The position numbers and the translations under genes are program-made. This document shows, in pieces, positions 50,392-58,080 of a DNA stretch of 64,000 nucleotides. Each line of letters starts with the position of its first letter. Positions within the stretch are counted from its first letter, which is position 1. The notes beneath the pieces were generated by a model. The model ran no database searches. It had not been told where the DNA came from and saw only the letters and a list, made by a program, of their open reading frames with translations. The DNA is from DATGZH01 sp035297265 (GTDB taxonomy: Bacteria; Actinomycetota; Acidimicrobiia; Acidimicrobiales; RAAP-2). The DNA lies in assembly GCA_035297265.1 (NCBI GenBank), contig DATGZH010000003.1:1-64000 (forward strand), read 5' to 3'.

Positions 50392-51939
50392 ATGGGCGAG
50401 CGGATCACCGGTGCCCGGGGCCTCTGGGACCTCGTCGAGCTGCGGGCCGCGGCCACGCCGGCCGCCCCCATGCTCATCGACGCCGAGGACCGGGTGGTCA
50501 CCTTCGGGCAGTTCCGCGACCGGGCGGCGGCGGTGGCCGCCGGCCTGGCGGCCCGGGGCATCGGCGAGGGCAGCGTGGTGTCATGGCAGCTCCCCAGCCG
50601 GATCGACACCGTGGTCCTCACGATGGCCCTGTCCCGCCTCGGCGTCGTCCAGAACCCGATCATCCACCTCTACCGCGAGCGCGAGGTCGGCTTCGCCCTC
50701 CGCCAGACCGGGGCCGAGCTCTTCGTGGTGCCCGGCGAGTGGCGGGGCACCGACTACGTGGCCCTCGCCCACCGGGCGCTCGAGGGCGTGGCCCGACCCC
50801 CCGAGCTCCTCGTCACCGGGGACGGCCTGCCCGAGGCCGACCCGGCCGGCGTGCCCCCCGCCCCACCGGGCGACGAGGTCCGCTGGATCTACTACACGTC
50901 GGGCAGCACTGCCGACCCGAAGGGCGTCCGTCACACCGACCAGACCCTCCTCGCCGGCGGGCTCGGCCTCGCCGCCTCGCTCGAGATGTCGCCCGACGAC
51001 GTGGGGTCGATCGCCTTCCCGTTCGCCCACATCGCCGGGCCCGATTACCTCGTCACCCAGCTCACGCTGGGCTTCCCGGCCGTCATCGTGGAGGCCTTCT
51101 CGGCCCCCGACGTGCTGCCGCTCTTCCGCCGCCACGGCGTGACGATGGTGGGCGGCAGCACCGCCTTCTACGTGGCCTTCCTGGCCGAGCAGCGCAAGCA
51201 ACCGGGCGAACCGGTCCTCCCGAAGCTCCGGCTCATGTCGGGTGGCGGGGCGCCCAAGCCCCCCGAGATCCACTACGAGGTGCGCGACGAGATCGGCGGT
51301 CGGGGGGTCGTCCACGGCTACGGGATGACCGAGGTCCCGATGATCGCCAACGGGTCGCCGGATGACACCGACGAGCAGCTGGCCAACACCGACGGGACGC
51401 CGGTGCTCGGCGCCGAGGTGCGCATCGTCCGCCTCGACGGCGTCCCCGCCGGGCCCGACGAGGAAGGCGAGATCCGCGTCCGCGGCCCGATGGTCTTCTG
51501 CGGCTACACCGATCCGGCGCTCAACGCGGAGGCCTTCGACGACGAGGGCTACTTCCGCACGGGCGACCTCGGTCGCCTGCGGGCCGACGGCCACCTCTGC
51601 ATCACGGGCCGGGTGAAGGACGTCATCGTGCGCAAGGGGGAGAACATCAGCGCCCGGGAGATCGAGGACCTCCTCTACACCCACCCGAAGGTGGCCGAGG
51701 TGGCGGTGATCGGCCTACCCGACGCCGAGCGCGGCGAGCGGGTCTGCGCCGTCGTCCAGCCGGCCGGGGGGGTCGAGCCCCTCACCCTCGACGAGGTGGC
51801 GACGTTCTGCCGGGAGGCCGGCCTCATGACCCAGAAGATCCCCGAGCAGCTCGAGCTGCGCGAGGACATGCCCCGGGCCGGGACCGGCAAGATCGTGAAG
51901 AAGGTCCTCCGCGAGGACTACGCGGGCCCGGCCCGGTGA
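50392..51939 (+). CDS. AMP-dependent acyl-CoA ligase
   Basis: 515 residues. It has the AMP motif YYTSGSTADPKGVRHT (near 168), GGGAPKPPE, VVHGYGMTEVPM, the hinge TGDLGRLRADG and the C-terminal GRVKDVIVRKGENISARE with the catalytic lysine in RAGTGKIVKKVL. Best matches by eye are cyclohexanecarboxylate/medium-chain acyl-CoA ligases, but the substrate is open. ATG 50392; the box GAGAGT lies 8 bases upstream. Its TGA overlaps the next gene's GTG. Confidence 0.9.
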   Translation: MGERITGARGLWDLVELRAAATPAAPMLIDAEDRVVTFGQFRDRAAAVAAGLAARGIGEGSVVSWQLPSRIDTVVLTMALSRLGVVQNPIIHLYREREVGFALRQTGAELFVVPGEWRGTDYVALAHRALEGVARPPELLVTGDGLPEADPAGVPPAPPGDEVRWIYYTSGSTADPKGVRHTDQTLLAGGLGLAASLEMSPDDVGSIAFPFAHIAGPDYLVTQLTLGFPAVIVEAFSAPDVLPLFRRHGVTMVGGSTAFYVAFLAEQRKQPGEPVLPKLRLMSGGGAPKPPEIHYEVRDEIGGRGVVHGYGMTEVPMIANGSPDDTDEQLANTDGTPVLGAEVRIVRLDGVPAGPDEEGEIRVRGPMVFCGYTDPALNAEAFDDEGYFRTGDLGRLRADGHLCITGRVKDVIVRKGENISAREIEDLLYTHPKVAEVAVIGLPDAERGERVCAVVQPAGGVEPLTLDEVATFCREAGLMTQKIPEQLELREDMPRAGTGKIVKKVLREDYAGPAR

Positions 51940-52457
51940 ACTCGGCCCCACCCGCCACCCCCTACCGGGTGTGCTTCGTCTGCACCGGCAACATCTGCCG
52001 CTCCCCGATGGCCGCCTCCGTCCTCGTCGGCCGGGCCGCCTCGACGTCGGTCGCCGGCCGGCTCGAGGTCTCGAGCGCCGGGACCGGCCCCTGGCACGCC
52101 GGTGAGCCCATGGACAAGCGGGCGGCCGACGCCCTCCACCGCCGGCGCTACGTCGACCACGGGCACGTGGCGCAGCAGTTCGACGCGGCCGGAGCCGAGC
52201 GACTCGACCTGATCGTGGCCCTCGACCGTCGGCACGCCGAGACGGTCCGCGGGCTCATGGCGGTTCGAAAGTCCGGCCGGGACGATGACATCGTCCTCCT
52301 GCGGAGCTTCGACCCGTCGGCCGGCGGCGCCCTCGACGTCCCGGACCCCTTCTACGGCGACGCGGCCGACTTCGACCGTTGCCTCGCCATGGTGGAGGCC
52401 GGCTGCCTCGGCCTCCTCCAGCACCTGCTCGTCAGCCTCGCTCCCCCACCACGGTGA
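51936..52457 (+). CDS. low-molecular-weight protein-tyrosine phosphatase
   Basis: 173 residues with the catalytic loop VCFVCTGNICRSPMAASVL (Cys16-x5-Arg22-Ser23 in CTGNICRS) and the acid loop PDPFYGDAADF carrying the catalytic aspartate, both intact. Family members dephosphorylate phosphotyrosine proteins, and relatives act as arsenate reductases; the DPFYG acid loop favours a true phosphatase. GTG 51936 overlaps the ligase stop (GTGA). The final 26 bases are antisense to the methyltransferase gene. Confidence 0.9.
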   Translation: MNSAPPATPYRVCFVCTGNICRSPMAASVLVGRAASTSVAGRLEVSSAGTGPWHAGEPMDKRAADALHRRRYVDHGHVAQQFDAAGAERLDLIVALDRRHAETVRGLMAVRKSGRDDDIVLLRSFDPSAGGALDVPDPFYGDAADFDRCLAMVEAGCLGLLQHLLVSLAPPPR

Positions 52458-53343
52458 ACATGGGCAGCCGCACCGGTGGCTCGTCCATGCGGTGCCCCAG
52501 GTGGTGGGACTGCTCGTGGCGGGTCACGGTCGTGTGGGGGAAGCCCAGTCGCTCGAGCATGGCCACGACGGCCCCGGGATAGATGGCCCACCAGTTGGTG
52601 ATCTCGTGGGTGGCGAGCGGTGAGAAGCGCAGGATGTTGGACTCGAGGGGGGCCTCCTCGTCCTGGACGAGCTCGGTCACGACGATGCGGTGGCGGGTGT
52701 GCCGGGCGGCCTCGGCGAGCGCCCCCCAGGGCTCACGCAGGTGGAGCAGGATGGCCCCGAAGACGGCGACGTCGAACTCGCCGAGGTCACCGGGCAGCTC
52801 GTAGATGCGGCCGTGGACCAGCCGGGCCGAGCTGGCGTAGGCCCGGTGCATGTACCACCAGGCGTTGTGCACGCGATCGACCGTGCGCATGATCGTCCGC
52901 TGCTCCTCCCACATGTCGAGACCGGCGACCGGGAGGAGGTCGACGGGCACGTCGAAGCCGCCCTCGAAGGCCACGACGTCGGCCCCCTCCCGCTCCATGT
53001 GGAAGGTGAGATAGCCCGAAGCCGGCCCGAGCTCGAGCACCCGCTGCCCGGCGAACTCGGTGCCCCCGAGGTAGGCGGCCTCGCCGCCCCGGAGGTCCCA
53101 GGCGCCGGGGACGACCGTGCCGTCGGGCAGCTCGAACGTGTGGTACCACTCGCAGTCGGCGAGCGTGGCCCCGGCCCGCAGCTCAGCCATCTTGGCCTGG
53201 AAGGCCGGGTCGAGCTGGCCCAAGTAACGGTGCGGCGGGTAGGCCGGCCAGAGCGCCGGCGCCGCTCCGGGCGGTCGCGCCGCTTCCCCCCGGGGCGGGC
53301 GCACCGGGGCCAGCCGGGTCCGCCAACGGCGCCGCTCGCTCAC
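52432..53343 (-). CDS. SAM-dependent methyltransferase
   Basis: 303 residues. The catalytic fold has motif I RVLELGPASGYLTFHM, VVAFEGGFDVPVDLL, and VFGAILLHLREPWGALAEAARHT. The N-terminal part (EWYHTFELPDGTVVPGAWDLRG) resembles proteins related to the tRNA-wobble CmoB group and to sugar-modifying enzymes; I cannot choose among them. GTG 53343 has GGAG eight bases before. Confidence 0.82.
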   Translation of the reverse strand: MSERRRWRTRLAPVRPPRGEAARPPGAAPALWPAYPPHRYLGQLDPAFQAKMAELRAGATLADCEWYHTFELPDGTVVPGAWDLRGGEAAYLGGTEFAGQRVLELGPASGYLTFHMEREGADVVAFEGGFDVPVDLLPVAGLDMWEEQRTIMRTVDRVHNAWWYMHRAYASSARLVHGRIYELPGDLGEFDVAVFGAILLHLREPWGALAEAARHTRHRIVVTELVQDEEAPLESNILRFSPLATHEITNWWAIYPGAVVAMLERLGFPHTTVTRHEQSHHLGHRMDEPPVRLPMFTVVGERG

Positions 53344-53399
53344 CGGGCTCGCTCCATGGTGGGCCTCATGCTCGCGCCGGGCCGCCCTTCGGTCGGGGA

Positions 53400-54041
53400 T
53401 TAGCGCGGACCGTCACGGTCGAGCATCCAGTGGCGCACCACCGCGGCGCTCCAGGTGTCGTCGTGCCAGGGCACGATCGTGAAGCGGCTGACCGTCCGCT
53501 GCCCGCCGGCCATATCGCTGTAGAGGAGGTCCAACGTGATGGGCTCCTTCGCCCGCACCGCCTTGGCCATGTCGGCCCAGCCCTCCATCTCCCGGTCGCG
53601 GAGGGCCCCCTGCCAGAGCCCCACGTCGCCGGCCGGGACGTAGAGGTCGCGGAGCTGGCGACGGAACTGCTCGACGGGGCGGAGGGGGTCGGCGCCGGAC
53701 GCCCGGTCGGGATGCCAGTCCCAGGCCTGCAGGACGGCGATGCCCTCGCCGATGTTGCGCAGGCTGATGACGAAGTAGATGACGTCGTCGGTGGCCTCGA
53801 TGCCGGCTCGCCCCCCGTCGACCTTCACCCAGTAGCCCTCCTGGAACATGATCTTCTGGCTGGGGTCGTCGATCCGGCTCTGGGTGAGGACCGGCCGCAT
53901 GCCCTCCTGCAGCGCCAGCTCGGAGGCCTTGGCCGAGCGGTTGGCCGAGCGGACCGAGCTGAACGTGGCGACGGCGAGGACGAGCGTGCCGGCCGCGGTG
54001 GCGAGGGAGGCGACGATCGCCCAGTTGACGTCGGCGAGCAC
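53400..54041 (-). CDS. membrane-anchored protein of unknown function
   Basis: 213 residues with a single N-terminal span (WAIVASLATAAGTLVLAVATF) followed by a soluble domain (SVRSANRSAKASELALQEGMRPVL ... GYWVKVDGGRAGIEATDDVIYFVISLRNIGEGIAVLQAW). The arrangement, an N-anchored Ig-like or signalling domain, occurs widely in actinobacteria without a known role. GTG 54041 follows TAGGGT by 6 bases. Confidence 0.75.
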   Translation of the reverse strand: MLADVNWAIVASLATAAGTLVLAVATFSSVRSANRSAKASELALQEGMRPVLTQSRIDDPSQKIMFQEGYWVKVDGGRAGIEATDDVIYFVISLRNIGEGIAVLQAWDWHPDRASGADPLRPVEQFRRQLRDLYVPAGDVGLWQGALRDREMEGWADMAKAVRAKEPITLDLLYSDMAGGQRTVSRFTIVPWHDDTWSAAVVRHWMLDRDGPR

Positions 54042-54047
54042 GACGGC

Positions 54048-54053
54048 ACCCTA
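54048..54053 (-). promoter_or_regulatory. leaderless-type -10 box of the gene at 53400-54041
   Basis: TAGGGT ends 6 bases before GTG 54041. Confidence 0.55.
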
Positions 54054-54095
54054 TGGCCTCCCGGCATCCGGGGCGCCGGTACCGGGGGCGTCGCC

Positions 54096-55778
54096 TCAGG
54101 CCGTCGGACGGGCGAGCGGTCCCCGGAGGAGCCGCCCCGGCAGGGCGCCGGTGGGCTCGCCGTCCACGAGGATGGGGCGGCCCGAGACCACCGTGGCCTT
54201 GTAGCCCCGGGCCCTTTGCGCGACCCGAGGGATGCCCCCGGGAAGGTCGCGCTCGACGGTCGGCGTCGTGACGGCGACGGTGGCCGGGTCGACGACGTTG
54301 AGATCGGCCACCAGGCCCTCGCGCACGAGGCCCCGGTCGGCGACGCCCCAGGCGAGGGCGGGTACGAGCGTCAGCATCCGCACCGCCTCCTCGAGGCTGA
54401 ACTCCTGCCGCTCGCGCACCCAGTGGGCGAGGAGCACGGTCGGGAGGGGAGCGCCGCAGATCATGCCGACGTGGGCGCCCGCGTCGGAGAACGTCATCAC
54501 CGTCCACGGGTGGCGCATGGCCTTGGCGAGCTCGGCGTCGTCCCAGAGGGCTACCTGGGTGAACACCTGGCCGAGCCCCGACTCGAGGGCCAGGTCGATC
54601 ATGAGCTCGACCGGGGTCGTCCTCCGCCGGCGGGCGAGGGCGGCCAGGCTCTCGGCCGGCCGGCCGTCGGCCGGCACGAGCAGGCCCTCGAAGAGGGCGG
54701 CCGAGCGGTCGGGCGGGTGCGCCTCGTCGAGGGCGCCCACCAGCCGACGCCGTCGCTCGGTGTCGCGCAGCGCCGCCTCCTGGTCGCTCAACGACCGGAC
54801 GCGCTCGTCGCGCCAGACCGGCAGGCCGTCGAAGGGGAGGCGCGAGCGCCACGACCACACGATGGTGAGCGGCTCGCTGCGGCTCTGCCCGAACAGCCGC
54901 CCACCGGCCGCCGCGGTGGTGTCGAACGCCTCGAGCTGGACGTCGAGGTGCTCGCTCCGCAGCCCGAAGGTCACCGGCACCTTCGTGGCCACCGCCAGCT
55001 GGCGCAGCTCGGCGTAGGCGGCCCGGGCCCGCTCGGGGTCGTCGGACTCGGTCGACTCGGTGTCCGTGGCCAGCTGGAAGACGCCGGCCCCGGCCGCCCC
55101 CACCACCTCGACGAGGGCGGCCAGCTCGGTCTTCGACGCGAGGCGCGAGGCCACCGGCCGCCCGGCCGAAGTCAGGTGGTGGTCGCTCACCGACGTCGTG
55201 AAGCCCACCGCCCCGGCAAAGAGGGCGTCCTCCAGGGTCCGCGCCATGAGCTCGAGGTCGTCGCCCGTCGCCGGCTCCTCGAACGCCCGCTCCCCCATGG
55301 CGAAGGTCCGCAGCGCGCTGTGGCCGATCTGGGCGGCGTAGTTGATGGCCTTCTCCTGCCCGTCGACGGCGTCGAGGAAGCTCGGGAAGGTGTCCCAGCA
55401 CCAGTCGATGCCCTCGGCCATGGCCGCGGCGGGGATGTCCTCGGCCCGCTCCAGGTTGGCCAACACGAGCTGCTCCTGGCCCGCCACCGCTGGCGCCAGC
55501 GTGAAACCGCAGTTGCCCATCACGACGGTCGTCGTCCCGTGCCAGCACGAGCACGTGCCGAGCGGGTCCCAGAACACCTGGGCGTCCATATGGGTGTGGG
55601 CGTCGACGAAGCCCGGCGTCACGACGTGACCCTCGGCGTCGATCTCCTCCTGGCCCCGCTCGTCGATCCGCCCGACCGCCACGATGCGGTCGCCGACCAC
55701 ACCGACGTCGGCCCGGTACCGGGGTGCGCCCGAGCCGTCCACGACGGTGCCGTTGCGGATCACGAGGTCGAGGGACAC
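54096..55778 (-). CDS. N-acyl-D-amino-acid deacylase-like amidohydrolase
   Basis: 560 residues of the amidohydrolase superfamily, D-aminoacylase branch. Metal ligands are visible in VTPGFVDAHTHMDAQVFWDP (the HxH pair), VVMGNCGFTLAP (the cysteine ligand typical of D-aminoacylases), and FSDAGAHVGM for the final aspartate. It probably removes acyl groups from N-acyl-D-amino acids or related dipeptides; similar proteins also act as dihydropyrimidinases, so function is not certain. It lies 12 bases after the glycosidase gene. Confidence 0.85.
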   Translation of the reverse strand: MSLDLVIRNGTVVDGSGAPRYRADVGVVGDRIVAVGRIDERGQEEIDAEGHVVTPGFVDAHTHMDAQVFWDPLGTCSCWHGTTTVVMGNCGFTLAPAVAGQEQLVLANLERAEDIPAAAMAEGIDWCWDTFPSFLDAVDGQEKAINYAAQIGHSALRTFAMGERAFEEPATGDDLELMARTLEDALFAGAVGFTTSVSDHHLTSAGRPVASRLASKTELAALVEVVGAAGAGVFQLATDTESTESDDPERARAAYAELRQLAVATKVPVTFGLRSEHLDVQLEAFDTTAAAGGRLFGQSRSEPLTIVWSWRSRLPFDGLPVWRDERVRSLSDQEAALRDTERRRRLVGALDEAHPPDRSAALFEGLLVPADGRPAESLAALARRRRTTPVELMIDLALESGLGQVFTQVALWDDAELAKAMRHPWTVMTFSDAGAHVGMICGAPLPTVLLAHWVRERQEFSLEEAVRMLTLVPALAWGVADRGLVREGLVADLNVVDPATVAVTTPTVERDLPGGIPRVAQRARGYKATVVSGRPILVDGEPTGALPGRLLRGPLARPTA

Positions 55779-55790
55779 GGCGACTTCCGG

Positions 55791-57065
55791 TCAACCCTCG
55801 GGGAAGAAGCGCGGGAGGAGGTGGCGGTTGGCCGCGAGGAGCGCGTCGGCGAGCTCCTCGGCCACCGGCCACTGGCCGACCAGCGGGTTGGCCAGGAGCG
55901 CCCGTACCACCTCGCGCCGGCTGCCCGTCGTGGCGGCCAGCACCGCCAGGCGCTCGTAGGCCTTGGCGTGGGCGACGAGGCCGGCCATCTCGGGAAGCAG
56001 CGGCCGCTGGGGCAGCGGGTGGGCACCAAGGGCGTCGACCCGGCACGGGACCTCCACCACGGCGTCGTCGGGCAGCCCGGGCAGGGCACCGTCGTTGCGC
56101 ACGTCGACCACCTGGACGTCGCCGGTCCCGTCGTGCAGCGAGGCCATGAGGCGCACCGCGGCCTCGCTGTAGAAGGCGCCGCCCCGGTAGGAGAGCTCCT
56201 TCGGCTTGGTCACGAGCGCCGGGTCCCGGTAGGCCTCGAGCAGCCGGGCCTCGAGCTCGCGCACCACCTCGGCCCGTGGCCGAAAGCCGGGGGTCCGTTG
56301 CTCGGCCACCTCGGCGTCGTGGCCGTAGTAGTAGTGCAGGTAGTAGGAGGGCCAGGCGCCGAGGATGGCGAGCAGCTCCTCGGGCACCCCGCTCTCGAGG
56401 GCCACCTCGGCCGGGAAGCGCGCCAACAGCTCGGGCAACCGGTCCACCCCGTCGACGGTGGCCGAGCGGGCCCACGTCAGGTGGTTGAGCCCCACATGCT
56501 CGAGGGCCACCGCGTCGGGGTCCACGCCGAGGTAGTGCCCGACGCGCTTTTGGATCCAGATGCCGACGTTGCAGAGCCCCATGGCCCGGTGCCCGTCGTC
56601 GAGGAGGGCCTGGGTCACGATGCCGACGGGGTTCGTGAAGTCGACCACCCAGGCGCCGGGCGCCCCTCTCGCCGCGGTGGTCTCGGCCAGCTCGAGCACG
56701 AGCGGCACCGTGCGCAGGGCCTTGGCCAGGCCGCCGGCCCCGGTCGTCTCCTGGCCCAGGCAGCCGTAGCCGAGCGGCAGGGTCTCGTCGCTGAGGCGGG
56801 CCGTCTGGCCACCCACCCGGAGCTGGATGACGACGAAGCCCGCGCCCTCGAGGGCCTCGTCCCGCCGGGCGGTGGACGTGAGCTTCCCGGGCCAGCCTCG
56901 GTGACGGAGGATCCGCTCGGCCAGGCCGGCCACCACCGCCAGCCGCTCCGTGTCGGGATCGAGGAACGCCAGCTCGTCGACGACGAGTCGGTCCTCGTGG
57001 TCGCACAGGTTCTCGACGAGCTCCGGCGTGTAGGTGCTGCCCGCGCCGACCACCGCGACCTTCAC
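55791..57065 (-). CDS. GH4-family glycosidase (6-phospho-beta-glucosidase-like)
   Basis: 424 residues. GH4 enzymes use NAD+ and Mn2+ and act by redox elimination. It has the Rossmann head VAVVGAGSTYTPELVENL, DFTNPVGIVTQALL, the Mn-loop region GLCNVGIWIQKR, and HVGLNHLTWARSATVDG. In characterised GH4 enzymes the metal loop is CN-x-P; here it reads CNVG, the proline being replaced by glycine. Length and the rest fit 6-phospho-beta-glucosidases, and a phosphorylated sugar is the likely substrate. GTG 57065; its promoter box TAGGTT overlaps that of the divergent kinase gene. Confidence 0.9.
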   Translation of the reverse strand: MKVAVVGAGSTYTPELVENLCDHEDRLVVDELAFLDPDTERLAVVAGLAERILRHRGWPGKLTSTARRDEALEGAGFVVIQLRVGGQTARLSDETLPLGYGCLGQETTGAGGLAKALRTVPLVLELAETTAARGAPGAWVVDFTNPVGIVTQALLDDGHRAMGLCNVGIWIQKRVGHYLGVDPDAVALEHVGLNHLTWARSATVDGVDRLPELLARFPAEVALESGVPEELLAILGAWPSYYLHYYYGHDAEVAEQRTPGFRPRAEVVRELEARLLEAYRDPALVTKPKELSYRGGAFYSEAAVRLMASLHDGTGDVQVVDVRNDGALPGLPDDAVVEVPCRVDALGAHPLPQRPLLPEMAGLVAHAKAYERLAVLAATTGSRREVVRALLANPLVGQWPVAEELADALLAANRHLLPRFFPEG

Positions 57066-57071
57066 CCGGCG

Positions 57072-57081
57072 AACCTAACAT
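57072..57081. promoter_or_regulatory. overlapping divergent -10 boxes of the GH4 and kinase genes
   Basis: TAACAT on the plus strand (57076-57081, 8 bases before GTG 57090) and TAGGTT on the minus strand (57077-57072, 6 bases before GTG 57065) share the central TA pair. Confidence 0.65.
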
Positions 57082-57089
57082 CTCGTCTC

Positions 57090-58076
57090 GTGTCTGACGG
57101 GAGGGAGCCAGCGGTCCTCGGGGCCGACGGTGGCAGCACGAAGACCGATGTGGTGCTGGTCGACGCGAACGGCATGCTCCTCGGCCGGGCGCGCGGCCCG
57201 GCCTCCGGTCACCAGCTACTCGGCCTCGAGGCGGCCATGGACGCACTCGGCGCCACGATCGACGCCGCGCTCGCCGACGCCGGGCTCCCGACCGGCACCG
57301 TCGTGCCGACCGGCGTCTATTGCCTGTCGGGCATCGACCTGCCCGTCGACGAGCGGCTCGTCGGTCCGACGGTCGAAGATCGCGGCTGGACCACCACGTC
57401 GGACGTGCGCAACGACACGTTCGCCGTCCTCCGGGCCGGGGTGAGCTCGGGCTGGGGCGTCGCCGTCGTCTGTGGGACGGGGCTCAACTGCGTGGGGCTC
57501 GGCCCCGACGGCTCGACCGTGCGCTTCCCCGCGTTGGGCGAGCTGTCGGGCGACTACGCACAGGGCGGGTCGTGGCTCGGCCTCCGAGGCCTCGGGGTGG
57601 CCCTCCGGGCCGCCGACGGCCGTGGTGGGCCCACCACGCTCAGCACCCTCGTGCCCGAGCACTTCGGGGTGACGAGCGCCGAGGACGTCCTCGAGGCCGT
57701 CTACACCGGCCAGCTCTCCTACAGCCGCCTCTTCGAGCTGGCCGAGGTGGTGCTGGCCGCGGCCCGCGACGGCGACGGGCCAGCCGCCGGCGCGGTCGGC
57801 GTGCTCGTCGACGAGGCGGTCGCCATGGTGGTCGCGGCGGTCGAGCGCATCGACATCGGATCGGCACCGGTCGAGGTCGTCGTGGGCGGGAGCCTGTTCG
57901 ACGACGAGGGGTTCTCCCACCGGGTCTTCGAGGGCGTGCGGGCCAAGGCCCCGGGTGCCGCGCCGAGGCGGCTCCTCGGACCGCCGGTCCTCGGAGCGGC
58001 TCTCCTCGGCCTGGACGAGGTGGCGGCCGGGGCTGAGGCCGAAGCGGCCTTGCGGGCGGCCCTCGAGACGGACTGA
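57090..58076 (+). CDS. BadF/BadG-family kinase, probably N-acetylglucosamine kinase
   Basis: 328 residues. ASKHA-fold features: LGADGGSTKTDVVLVDANG (phosphate-1), SDVRNDTFAVLRAG, VAVVCGTGLNCVGLG (phosphate-2), LGELSGDYAQGGSWLGL and VVVGGSLFDDEGF (adenosine motif). Family members phosphorylate N-acetylglucosamine or related sugars, and the neighbour GH4 enzyme works on sugar phosphates, so the two may act in series; this is inference. GTG 57090 follows TAACAT by 8 bases. It converges on the MFS gene with a 4-base gap. Confidence 0.87.
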   Translation: MSDGREPAVLGADGGSTKTDVVLVDANGMLLGRARGPASGHQLLGLEAAMDALGATIDAALADAGLPTGTVVPTGVYCLSGIDLPVDERLVGPTVEDRGWTTTSDVRNDTFAVLRAGVSSGWGVAVVCGTGLNCVGLGPDGSTVRFPALGELSGDYAQGGSWLGLRGLGVALRAADGRGGPTTLSTLVPEHFGVTSAEDVLEAVYTGQLSYSRLFELAEVVLAAARDGDGPAAGAVGVLVDEAVAMVVAAVERIDIGSAPVEVVVGGSLFDDEGFSHRVFEGVRAKAPGAAPRRLLGPPVLGAALLGLDEVAAGAEAEAALRAALETD

Positions 58077-58080
58077 CCGG

